This document shows positions 6,877 to 12,164 of a DNA stretch of 12,164 nt, one piece after another (position 1 is the first letter of the stretch; each line of letters starts with the position of its first letter). The position numbers were made by a program, and so were the translations under genes. The stretch is from Bacteroidota bacterium (GTDB lineage: Bacteria > Bacteroidota > Bacteroidia > Bacteroidales > GCA-2748055). The DNA lies in contig DAOWNM010000043.1 of NCBI GenBank assembly GCA_030642565.1, positions 1 to 12,164 of the forward strand, read 5' to 3'. Under the pieces are notes generated by a model. It saw only the letters and a program-made list of their open reading frames with translations, did not search any database and was not told the origin of the DNA.

Positions 6877-7383
6877 TCAGGATCTGATAAATTCAGTATA
6901 GGTGTGGGCATACTGGTTATGCTCTCCCGCCTCCATCTCCTCTGTTACAACTGCTTTCCACTGACTGAAATCTATTTCGGGGAAAAATGTATCTGCCTCA
7001 AGCGATTCATGAACCTGTGTCAGGTAGAGTTTTCCTGCTACCGGGAGGAACTGGGCATACACCATGCCTCCGCCGATCACAAAACACTCCTCCTCCGTTC
7101 CTGCCAGTTGTACCGCCTCCTCAATGGATCCGGCCATTTCACATCCGTTGAACGACTCCCCCGGTTTGTCAGAAATCACAATATGCCTTCGGTTAGGCAG
7201 GGCACCATTGGGCAGTGAAAGGAAGGTGTTGCGACCCATGATCAGGGTATGCCCGGTGGTCAGTTTTTTAAAACGCTTCAGGTCGTCCGACAGATGCCAG
7301 AGCAACCTGTTATCTTTCCCGATGGCCCGGTTTACGGCAATGGCCACAATAATGGAGATATTGGTCAGGATCTTTGCTTCCAT
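6877..7383 (-). CDS. folA: Dihydrofolate reductase
   Basis: This enzyme reduces dihydrofolate to tetrahydrofolate with NADPH in the cytoplasm, replacing the cofactor oxidised by ThyA. The 168-residue protein shows ISIIVAIAVNRAIGKDNRLLWHL split over 9-31, with the substrate-binding acid in SDDLKRF (32-38, D33 or D34). Also seen are TLIMGRNTFLSLP (46-58), LPNRRHIVIS (62-71), the NADPH-binding VIGGGMVYAQFLP (102-114) and DTFFPEID (131-138). The chosen ATG at 7383 is one base after the thyA stop. The frame stays open to 7449, but that extension of 22 residues lies inside thyA, and the family normally starts only a few residues before the first beta strand. The length is close to the usual 160-165. 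LLW instead of MPW at the active-site loop is common in this group as I recall. Confidence 0.96.
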   Translation of the reverse strand: MEAKILTNISIIVAIAVNRAIGKDNRLLWHLSDDLKRFKKLTTGHTLIMGRNTFLSLPNGALPNRRHIVISDKPGESFNGCEMAGSIEEAVQLAGTEEECFVIGGGMVYAQFLPVAGKLYLTQVHESLEADTFFPEIDFSQWKAVVTEEMEAGEHNQYAHTYTEFIRS

Positions 7384-7384
7384 A

Positions 7385-8179
7385 TCATACAGAGATGGCC
7401 CCCTTGATATGGGGATGGGGATCATAATTTTCGATGGTGCAATCTTCAAAACGGAAATCGAAAACCGATTTGATTTCAGGGTTCAGTTTTAATGTGGGCA
7501 GCGGTCTCGGATCGCGTGTCAGCTGCAGCTTCGCCTGCTCCAGATGATTCAGGTAGATATGGGCATCGCCCAGCGTATGGATAAATTCACCGGGTTCAAG
7601 ACCTGTTGCCTGTGCCATCATCATCAGCAGGAACGAATAGGAGGCGATGTTAAAGGGAACCCCCAGGAAGATATCGGCACTGCGCTGGTATAGCTGACAC
7701 GATAGTTTTCCGTCAGCCACGTAGAACTGGAAGAGGATGTGGCAGGGGGGAAGTGCCATATTGTCAAGCTCTCCCACGTTCCAGGCACTTACTATATGCC
7801 TCCTGGAATCGGGATTCCCCCGGATCGATTCAACCACACGGGAAACCTGGTCGATGTGCTCTCCTCCAGGTGCGGGCCAGCTTCTCCACTGGTAGCCATA
7901 AATATGACCCAGTTCTCCATTTTTGTCGGCCCATTCGTTCCAGATCCTTACACCATGGTCGTTGAGATAGCGGGTATTGGTATTGCCGTCGAGGAACCAG
8001 AGCAGCTCATGAATGATCGATTTCAGGTGAAGTTTTTTGGTGGTCATCAGCGGGAAACCATCCTGCAGGTCAAACCGCATCTGGTAGCCAAATGTACTGA
8101 TCGTACCGGTACCTGTCCGGTCCTCCTTGCGGTTTCCATGCTCCAGCACATGTGTAAGTAAATCAAGATACTGCTTCAT
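7385..8179 (-). CDS. thyA: Thymidylate synthase
   Basis: ThyA methylates dUMP to dTMP with methylenetetrahydrofolate and releases dihydrofolate for FolA. The 264-residue protein can be lined up with recalled E. coli ThyA without gaps and has the same length. MKQYLDLL opens the protein and R21 lies in EDRTGTGT. WFLDGNTN follows, then DSRRHIVSAWN (124-134), the nucleophile C146 in LPPCH, D169 in QRSADIFLG, N177 in PFNIASY, and the C-terminus YDPHPHIKGAISV. The start at 8179 is chosen for this match. The frame continues upstream to 8392 (71 more residues), but that extension has no ThyA similarity and overlaps the divergent gene at 8278. A one-base gap to folA makes this a thyA-folA operon, a common arrangement. 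Confidence 0.97.
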   Translation of the reverse strand: MKQYLDLLTHVLEHGNRKEDRTGTGTISTFGYQMRFDLQDGFPLMTTKKLHLKSIIHELLWFLDGNTNTRYLNDHGVRIWNEWADKNGELGHIYGYQWRSWPAPGGEHIDQVSRVVESIRGNPDSRRHIVSAWNVGELDNMALPPCHILFQFYVADGKLSCQLYQRSADIFLGVPFNIASYSFLLMMMAQATGLEPGEFIHTLGDAHIYLNHLEQAKLQLTRDPRPLPTLKLNPEIKSVFDFRFEDCTIENYDPHPHIKGAISV

Positions 8180-8277
8180 ATTTACCTCTTTTACAATGGC
8201 AGGTAAAAGTACCCAAACAACCGAGAATCCGAAAGAATAATTTTCAACAGGATTAATCACTATATTTACAGGTGAGA
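8180..8277. promoter_or_regulatory. Divergent promoter region between thyA and the AI-2E transporter gene
   Basis: These 98 bp separate two divergent operons. On the plus strand TATATTTA (8261-8268) is one base from the -7 consensus TAnnTTTG and lies nine bases before the ATG at 8278. A loose TTTT at 8241 sits 16 bp upstream, short for a -33 element. For thyA no good -7 box is visible, although a TTTG on the minus strand lies near 8216-8219. No operator dyad stands out. Confidence 0.35.
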
Positions 8278-9393
8278 ATGTCATTAAAAAACTGGTTAAC
8301 CCCCCATTCCCTGCTGGTGGTAGCAGGTGTTGTTTTGTTGGGACTGTTGGTCTGGCGTTTTTCCAGTATTGTGGCTTATATTCTGATTGCATCAGTGCTC
8401 TCCCTTATCGCCCGTCCACTGGTCAGGTTGCTGGGCAGGATCAGGATCGGAAAGTGGCAGATACCGGTCTCCCTTCGTGCCCTGATCACCCTGGCTACCA
8501 TATGGACCGTTTTGTTCGGCTTTTTCAGGATCTTTATTCCCCTGGTGGCCAACGATGCCCAGGAGCTTTCCAATATCGATACAGCCCTTGTCATCGAAGC
8601 TTTTGAGAATCCCATTCAAAGGGTTGAGGTGTGGTACAATAAGATGAACTTAGGGGATGTGGGGGCGTTGTCGGTGCGTGAAGAGCTGCAGCGTGGACTG
8701 GCATCTGTCTTGAATATCAATGTAATCACTGACCTGATTGCCACTGTCGCCTCTATCCTGGGCAATTTTGCATGGGCCCTTTTCGCGATCTCATTTATCA
8801 CCTTCTTCCTGCTTAGGGAGGATAAATTGATAACCAGCTATATTGTGACCGTAGTTCCTGAAAAAAAGGTGGAGGCATTCCACCGCGCCATGAAATCGGT
8901 CAATCACCTGCTCAGGCGCTACTTTGTCGGAATCTTGCTGCAGATGACCGGAATTCTTACCATGGTTACAGTGGGGATGACCATCGTGGGGGTGGGTTTC
9001 AGACACGGACTGGTCATCGGGCTGGTGGCTGCTGTCCTGAATATTATCCCATATCTGGGACCGTGGATAGGGGCTGCCCTGGGGATCATCCTGGGAGTCG
9101 CAACCCATCTGCACCTCGATTTTGCCACCCAACTTCTACCCCTTATGGGATATATGACACTGGTGTTTGTGATAACCCAGCTAACCGATAATATGCTGTT
9201 TCAGCCGGTGATTTTCGGAACCAGTGTGTATGCCCATCCCATAGAGATATTTATTGTGATTATGATGGCAGGGAGCCTGGCCGGAATTGTAGGGATGATC
9301 CTTGCCATTCCCACTTATACAGTGATCAGGGTATTCGCCAAAGAATTTTTTAATAACTTTAGAGTGGTCCAGAAGCTGACCGAAAAGATATGA
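8278..9393 (+). CDS. AI-2E family transporter (PF01594-type membrane protein)
   Basis: A 371-residue inner-membrane protein with about seven to eight helices. Family landmarks are FFLLRED (176-182), LLRRYFVG (211-218), NIIPYLGPWIG (255-265), TDNMLFQPVIFGTSVYAHP (303-321) and the glycine-rich helix GSLAGIVGMILAIP (332-345). Members include E. coli TqsA (AI-2 export), YdiK and PerM, and Na+/H+ antiporters in some bacteria, so the name does not fix a substrate. The region 92-150 is the usual less conserved extracytoplasmic segment. The ATG at 8278 is preferred over an in-frame GTG at 8272, which adds two residues and lies closer to the -7-like box. The stop overlaps the start of the next gene in ATGA, so the pair is likely co-translated. 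Confidence 0.92.
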   Translation: MSLKNWLTPHSLLVVAGVVLLGLLVWRFSSIVAYILIASVLSLIARPLVRLLGRIRIGKWQIPVSLRALITLATIWTVLFGFFRIFIPLVANDAQELSNIDTALVIEAFENPIQRVEVWYNKMNLGDVGALSVREELQRGLASVLNINVITDLIATVASILGNFAWALFAISFITFFLLREDKLITSYIVTVVPEKKVEAFHRAMKSVNHLLRRYFVGILLQMTGILTMVTVGMTIVGVGFRHGLVIGLVAAVLNIIPYLGPWIGAALGIILGVATHLHLDFATQLLPLMGYMTLVFVITQLTDNMLFQPVIFGTSVYAHPIEIFIVIMMAGSLAGIVGMILAIPTYTVIRVFAKEFFNNFRVVQKLTEKI

Positions 9394-9815
9394 CCCTTAC
9401 CAGATCTATTGCCATCATTTGCCTATGCAGCCTTCTGCTTCCACACCTGGCGGGGCAGCAACAGGATCCTTCCGTAGATGTTGTACACCTCTCTGATTCG
9501 CAATTGCTCAAGATTGAATCCATGGCCACCGATTCGGTGGGAGGTGAGCTGGAGGTCCCCAATGTGTTCACTCCCAATGGCGACCAGATCAATGACTATT
9601 TCGAAGTGACCACCGATGGAACAACACTCTATGAGTTTTCGGTGTTTACCCGGACCGGTAACCGCATTTACCACTCCCTCTCTCCTCGGATTTTCTGGGA
9701 TGGGAATAGCCTGGATGGCCAGGAACTGAAAGAGGGGGTATACTACTATGTGATCGAAGAGGAGGGAGGAGTCAATCCCTTTGAGAAGGCTGGGTTTATG
9801 CACCTTTTCCGGTAA
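9390..9815 (+). CDS. Small exported protein with gliding-motility-type (CHU_C, T9SS type B) C-terminal domain
   Basis: A 141-residue protein made of a signal peptide (1-23, hydrophobic RSIAIICLCSLLLPHLAG), a short linker (24-56) and a complete gliding-motility-associated C-terminal domain. That domain shows VPNVFTPNGDQINDYF (57-71), the middle F.VFTRTGNRIY (83-94), WDG (103-105), EGVYYYVI (115-122) and the final GFMHLFR. In Bacteroidota this domain is the type B sorting signal that directs large secreted proteins through the type IX secretion system. Here there is no passenger domain. The start overlaps the AI-2E gene stop by 4 nt (ATGA), which ties its translation to a membrane transporter. 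Its last 20 bp overlap the end of the convergent symporter gene. It could be a minimal T9SS substrate, a surface-anchored small protein, or a domain remnant; its function is unknown. Confidence 0.88.
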   Translation: MTLTRSIAIICLCSLLLPHLAGQQQDPSVDVVHLSDSQLLKIESMATDSVGGELEVPNVFTPNGDQINDYFEVTTDGTTLYEFSVFTRTGNRIYHSLSPRIFWDGNSLDGQELKEGVYYYVIEEEGGVNPFEKAGFMHLFR

Positions 9816-10689
9816 ATTTTGGAACCCATCCCAATTTTTTCACGCTCCATCCGAACAGCAGTGTACTGAAGAAAGAGAAGGATCCGTACACCACGGGCAC
9901 CAGTGCCATATCATTGCTTTTAAGTAGCGTGGCTGCCACAAAAATGGCAAGCGCTGAATTCTGAAGACCCACTTCAATGGAGATGGTAAACTGGTTTACC
10001 ACACGCAATCGTATGATACGGGCAACCAGAAATCCCGATACCATGGCCAGGATATTGAGCAGAAGTGTGTATGGGAAGATTTTAATAAAATCGGAACGGA
10101 TGGCAGCGCCGGTTCCCTGGTCGATAAAGATCACACCGGCATAAACCACCAGCAGGAGAAGCGGGAGAACGATCCTGAGCGGCCTCTCCAGCCAGATGGC
10201 AAATGCAGCGTAATTTTTCCGGATCCGTGTCCCCACAAATGCAGGTACCAGCGTGATCAGGAAGACCTTGAGAACGGTCTCACCCACATTCAGCCGGATG
10301 GCTGTATCTTCATGAAGGAAAAGTTCCAGGGAGAGATGTATCACCAGTGGAATGGTTACCAGGGTAATGATGCTGTTGAGAGCGGTCATAGAGATGGAGA
10401 GCGCCACATTTCCACGGAGCAAGTAGGTGACCAGGTTGGAGGTGGCACCGCCCGGACAGGCTGCAATAATCATCAGTCCCACCTTAAAAAACGGATCAAT
10501 ATGGATGGAGTGTGCAATGAGCCAGGCAATTACCGGAAGCAGGATCATCTGGCAACAGAGCCCGGTGATGACCGCCCTTGGATGCACAAAAATATTTCTG
10601 AAATCACTGTCGGTCAGAGAGAGTCCCATCCCCAGTGTGATGATTGCCAGTGTTACCGGAAGAAAATATTCGGAAAAGATGGATTGCAT
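9796..10689 (-). CDS. Bile acid:sodium symporter family (SBF/BASS) transporter
   Basis: A 297-residue membrane protein with about ten helices, the usual length and topology for bacterial ASBT-like proteins. The two sodium-site signatures are present: ACPGGATSN (77-85, on helix 4) and EVGLQNSALA (239-248, on helix 9, with the Glu and Gln/Asn that bind sodium in this family). It imports an organic anion with Na+. Despite the name, bacterial members also move pyruvate, pantoate and other acids, so no substrate is claimed. The ATG at 10689 is directly before the first helix. A minus-strand box TAACTTGG (10701-10694) is one base from TAnnTTTG and ends four bases before the start codon. The gene end overlaps the small T9SS-domain gene by 20 bp on the opposite strand. 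Confidence 0.93.
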   Translation of the reverse strand: MQSIFSEYFLPVTLAIITLGMGLSLTDSDFRNIFVHPRAVITGLCCQMILLPVIAWLIAHSIHIDPFFKVGLMIIAACPGGATSNLVTYLLRGNVALSISMTALNSIITLVTIPLVIHLSLELFLHEDTAIRLNVGETVLKVFLITLVPAFVGTRIRKNYAAFAIWLERPLRIVLPLLLLVVYAGVIFIDQGTGAAIRSDFIKIFPYTLLLNILAMVSGFLVARIIRLRVVNQFTISIEVGLQNSALAIFVAATLLKSNDMALVPVVYGSFSFFSTLLFGWSVKKLGWVPKFTGKGA

Positions 10690-10765
10690 CGCTCCAAGTT
10701 AGAATAAAATCGTTTTATACTGACAAGTTTTCTTAAATTCGCCACTTTCTTATGAGATCCTCCAA
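10690..10765. promoter_or_regulatory. Divergent promoter region with ATAAAA-TCG-TTTTAT dyad
   Basis: This 76-bp region serves the minus-strand symporter gene and the plus-strand membrane-protein gene. A perfect dyad ATAAAA-tcg-TTTTAT lies at 10704-10718, close to the minus-strand -7-like box (10701-10694), where a bound protein could block it. On the plus strand TAAATTCG (10734-10741) is one base from TAnnTTTG, with TTTT at 10713 some 17 bp upstream. These assignments are tentative. Confidence 0.35.
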
Positions 10766-11611
10766 ATGAAGATTTATCGCTACTTTCATTTCCTGAGTTT
10801 TGATATTGTCCTGGGTGCTATGGCCTCATCCTGCCTGGCTGCTCGTCTGTTTAACAGCCACCCTGGATGGGTCTGGTGGATCTCCTTACCTCTTACCGTA
10901 TGGTTGATTTATACCAACAGCCAGCTGATGGCTGCCTGGAGAAACCGGAAGAGATTGCAGCTGGAGTCCCAGAAATACCTCTTTAAGAATCGCAGTATCC
11001 TGCTCTGGACCCAGGGGCTGGTCACTGTGATCGATCTGTTGCTCATTTTTAATTTTTTGCCGCATGAGATCCTGAAATATGCCCTGGTGCTGGCTGGCGC
11101 GGTGCTGCTTTTTTCAGCCCTGCGATACCTCCTCAGAAAAAGCAGTAGATACTTTGTTCCCGGGGAGTTATTTGTGCTGGTGATCTATATGGCGGGGACC
11201 TGGTTGGGACCGCTGGCCACCAGGGAAGGTCCACTGATTCCGGCACATGCCCTGATTACCATTGGATTTTCCGGGGTATTGTTTATGAACCTGGGGATAA
11301 TCTCTCTCTACGACAAGTTGCTCAATACCAGACTGGGCATTGCCTCCATAAAGGGATCCTATGGGAAGCGGGCTACCCGAAACCTGGTTTTAGCTGCCGG
11401 CTTCTCCATCTACCTGCTTAACTTGCTGCAATTCCTGGTGTTTGAAGTGGATCGCTATTTTCAGTTTACATTGATCCTATCGGGCATGGCTACCATCCTT
11501 CTGTTGGTGCTGTTCCTGCCCACACTATTCAGATCGGATGAACATTACCGTTGGACAGCTGATGCGGTACTCTTCATGGGCTTTCTTACTCTGCTGATCG
11601 CACTCCAGTAA
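10766..11611 (+). CDS. UbiA-superfamily-like polytopic membrane protein lacking most catalytic aspartates
   Basis: A 281-residue protein with about eight to nine helices and short loops. It opens with YRYFHFLSFDIVLGAMASSCLA (4-24), an N-terminus seen in UbiA-type prenyltransferase relatives of Bacteroidota. The first motif position reads WLIYTNSQLMAA (46-57), where such proteins, as I recall, have a YT.DRL.D pattern. KNRSILL (74-80) follows it. The second motif reads NLGIISLYDKLLNTRLGIASI (175-195), keeping one Asp (D183) of the usual D...D pattern. Between them GELFVLVIYMAGTWLGPL (133-150) resembles the conserved central segment. UbiA enzymes bind Mg-prenyl diphosphate through these Asp residues, so this copy is probably not a normal prenyltransferase. 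It stands alone, divergent from the symporter and 67 bp before the cytochrome bd genes. The family link is by remembered pattern only. Confidence 0.6.
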   Translation: MKIYRYFHFLSFDIVLGAMASSCLAARLFNSHPGWVWWISLPLTVWLIYTNSQLMAAWRNRKRLQLESQKYLFKNRSILLWTQGLVTVIDLLLIFNFLPHEILKYALVLAGAVLLFSALRYLLRKSSRYFVPGELFVLVIYMAGTWLGPLATREGPLIPAHALITIGFSGVLFMNLGIISLYDKLLNTRLGIASIKGSYGKRATRNLVLAAGFSIYLLNLLQFLVFEVDRYFQFTLILSGMATILLLVLFLPTLFRSDEHYRWTADAVLFMGFLTLLIALQ

Positions 11612-11678
11612 GAAAAAAATTGTACATTGGATTGCATTACGGAATCTGATTTTAACTTCATTTTCATTTTTTCTATAC
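11612..11678 (+). promoter_or_regulatory. Leader region before the cytochrome bd operon
   Basis: These 67 bp between two same-strand genes are AT-rich with a long pyrimidine-rich run (TTTTCATTTTTTCTATAC at 11661-11678) just before the ATG. No terminator hairpin is visible for the upstream gene, and no clean -33/-7 pair. TACATTGG (11623-11630) is a weak -7-like match. Read-through from the upstream gene remains possible. Confidence 0.25.
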
Positions 11679-11882
11679 ATGTTCAGAAGAGTTTTCAGGT
11701 TTTACTATGATGGTTTCAGGAAGATGACCTGGGGCCGAAAACTGTGGGGGATCATCCTGGTCAAGCTCTTTATCATGTTTGCCATTCTCAGACTCTTCTT
11801 TTTCCCCGATCTGTTGAAACGTGATTTTGCCAGTGATGAAGAGCGGGCCGATTATGTACTGGAACAAATCACTAATCCATAG
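11679..11882 (+). CDS. DUF4492 small membrane protein, cytochrome bd associated
   Basis: A 67-residue protein with a basic N-terminus (FRRVFRFYYDGFRKMTWGRKLW, 2-23), one transmembrane helix (about 24-43, ending RLFFFPDLL) and a short acidic tail. This is the typical DUF4492 layout; the family is, to my knowledge, found mainly in Bacteroidota and Campylobacterota-type genomes directly upstream of cydA. The stop is only four bases before the cydA start, so they form one operon. By analogy with CydX/CydH, single-helix subunits of bd oxidases in other bacteria, it may be a structural or assembly subunit of the oxidase. That role is inferred from context and size and is not shown by sequence similarity. 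Confidence 0.88.
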   Translation: MFRRVFRFYYDGFRKMTWGRKLWGIILVKLFIMFAILRLFFFPDLLKRDFASDEERADYVLEQITNP

Positions 11883-11886
11883 CCAT

Positions 11887-12164
11887 ATGCTTGAATCAAT
11901 TGATATGTCACTGGTTGACTGGTCGCGGGGACAATTTGCCCTCACAGCCATGTTTCACTGGATTTTTGTACCGCTTACACTCGGACTCTCATTTATTGTG
12001 GCCTTTATGCACACCATCTATGTGAAGACGGGCGACGAGGAGTGGAAACGGATCACGAAATTCTGGATGAAACTTTTCGGGATCAACTTTGCCATCGGGG
12101 TCTCCACAGGCATTATTCTGGAGTTTGAATTCGGGACCAACTGGTCCAACTACTCCTGGTTTGT
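11887..12164 (+). CDS. cydA: Cytochrome bd ubiquinol oxidase subunit I (partial, runs off the window)
   Basis: The first 92 codons of cydA are present. CydA carries the quinol site and hemes b558, b595 and d of the high-affinity terminal oxidase in the inner membrane. The sequence follows the recalled E. coli protein closely. RGQFALTAMFHWIFVPLTLG (14-33) contains the heme-ligand His (H24, equivalent to E. coli H19). FMHTIYVKTGDEEW follows, then TKFWMKLFGINFAIGVSTG (58-76) and EFEFGTNWSNYSWF (79-92). The ATG at 11887 gives a start six residues before another in-frame ATG (11905), which is also possible; the first is preferred for its tight four-base spacing to DUF4492. The later heme and quinol residues, including the Q-loop, lie beyond the window. 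cydB is expected next. Confidence 0.96.
   Translation, partial: MLESIDMSLVDWSRGQFALTAMFHWIFVPLTLGLSFIVAFMHTIYVKTGDEEWKRITKFWMKLFGINFAIGVSTGIILEFEFGTNWSNYSWF

Noticed and set aside
6742..7218. A 158-codon plus-strand frame across the LPG-synthase-TM-like gene end and folA
   Set aside because: It overlaps two well-identified genes in other frames and shows no domain.
7384..7449. N-terminal extension of folA by 22 residues
   Set aside because: It lies inside the thyA coding sequence; the ATG at 7383 sits one base after the thyA stop and eight residues before the first DHFR strand.
7739..8161. A 140-codon plus-strand frame antisense to thyA
   Set aside because: It mirrors a highly conserved gene; the open frame follows from the codon use of thyA.
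8310..8327. Hairpin CCTGCT-ggtggt-AGCAGG near the start of the AI-2E gene
   Set aside because: It lies within codons for conserved hydrophobic residues and has no T-tract; probably a by-product of Leu/Val/Ala codons.
8180..8392. N-terminal extension of thyA by 71 residues
   Set aside because: The extension has no ThyA similarity, crosses the divergent promoter and overlaps the start of the AI-2E gene; the start at 8179 gives exactly the expected 264 residues.
10312..10707. A 131-codon plus-strand frame antisense to the SBF transporter gene
   Set aside because: The translation is polar and Gly/His/Gln-rich, typical of the antisense of a membrane gene, and crosses the divergent promoter.
1..12164. 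Search for a CRISPR array, phage, transposon or toxin-antitoxin system
   Set aside because: No regularly spaced repeats, transposase, integrase, tRNA-associated attachment site or small toxin-antitoxin pair could be seen; the window reads as core and envelope genes.

Overview
The window looks like a chromosomal segment of a member of the phylum Bacteroidota, probably of the Bacteroidales/Marinilabiliales type. The lineage markers are a PadR/GldL-like pair, a gliding-motility-type (T9SS type B) C-terminal domain, a DUF2147 protein, a DUF4492 gene directly before cydA, A-rich rather than Shine-Dalgarno leaders, and some -7-like TAnnTTTG boxes. No tRNA, rRNA, CRISPR array, transposase or phage gene was seen. 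All calls come from reading the sequence and from recalled family knowledge; no database search was run.

Layout. 1-90 is the tail of an unidentified gene. 91-353 is a regulatory region rich in inverted repeats. 354-1908 is a two-gene operon: a PadR repressor followed, one base later, by a five-helix membrane protein. That protein combines an N-terminal HAAS/DUF1700-like region, two copies of a GldL-type helical hairpin and a GldM-type helix plus extracytoplasmic helical domain. It ends at a strong terminator (1933-1958). 1959-2211 is non-coding. 2212-2655 (minus) encodes a secreted DUF2147 protein, and 2696-4984 (minus) a large GT-C-like membrane protein. Divergent from it, 5062-6865 (plus) encodes a DPM1/GtrB-type polyprenyl-phosphate glycosyltransferase overlapping an AglD/LPG-synthase-TM-type membrane protein. 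These three envelope genes plausibly act together: the GT2 enzyme would charge a lipid-phosphate sugar and the GT-C protein would use it outside the membrane.

6877-8179 (minus) is the thymidylate operon thyA-folA, separated by one base; both annotated starts are internal to longer open frames. 8278-9815 (plus) is an AI-2E family transporter gene with an ATGA overlap to a 141-residue protein made almost only of a signal peptide and a T9SS type B sorting domain. This overlaps tail-to-tail by 20 bp with a bile-acid:sodium symporter family gene (9796-10689, minus). 10766-11611 (plus) encodes a membrane protein resembling the UbiA superfamily but lacking most of the catalytic aspartates. 11679-12164 starts the cytochrome bd operon (DUF4492, then cydA cut by the window edge).

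The most interesting element is the PadR-controlled GldL/GldM-like single polypeptide. It appears to derive from the proton-driven motor of gliding/T9SS but has no acidic residue in any transmembrane helix, so it may be a sensor or scaffold rather than a motor. The cargo-less T9SS sorting-domain protein and the aspartate-poor UbiA-like protein are the next most interesting.
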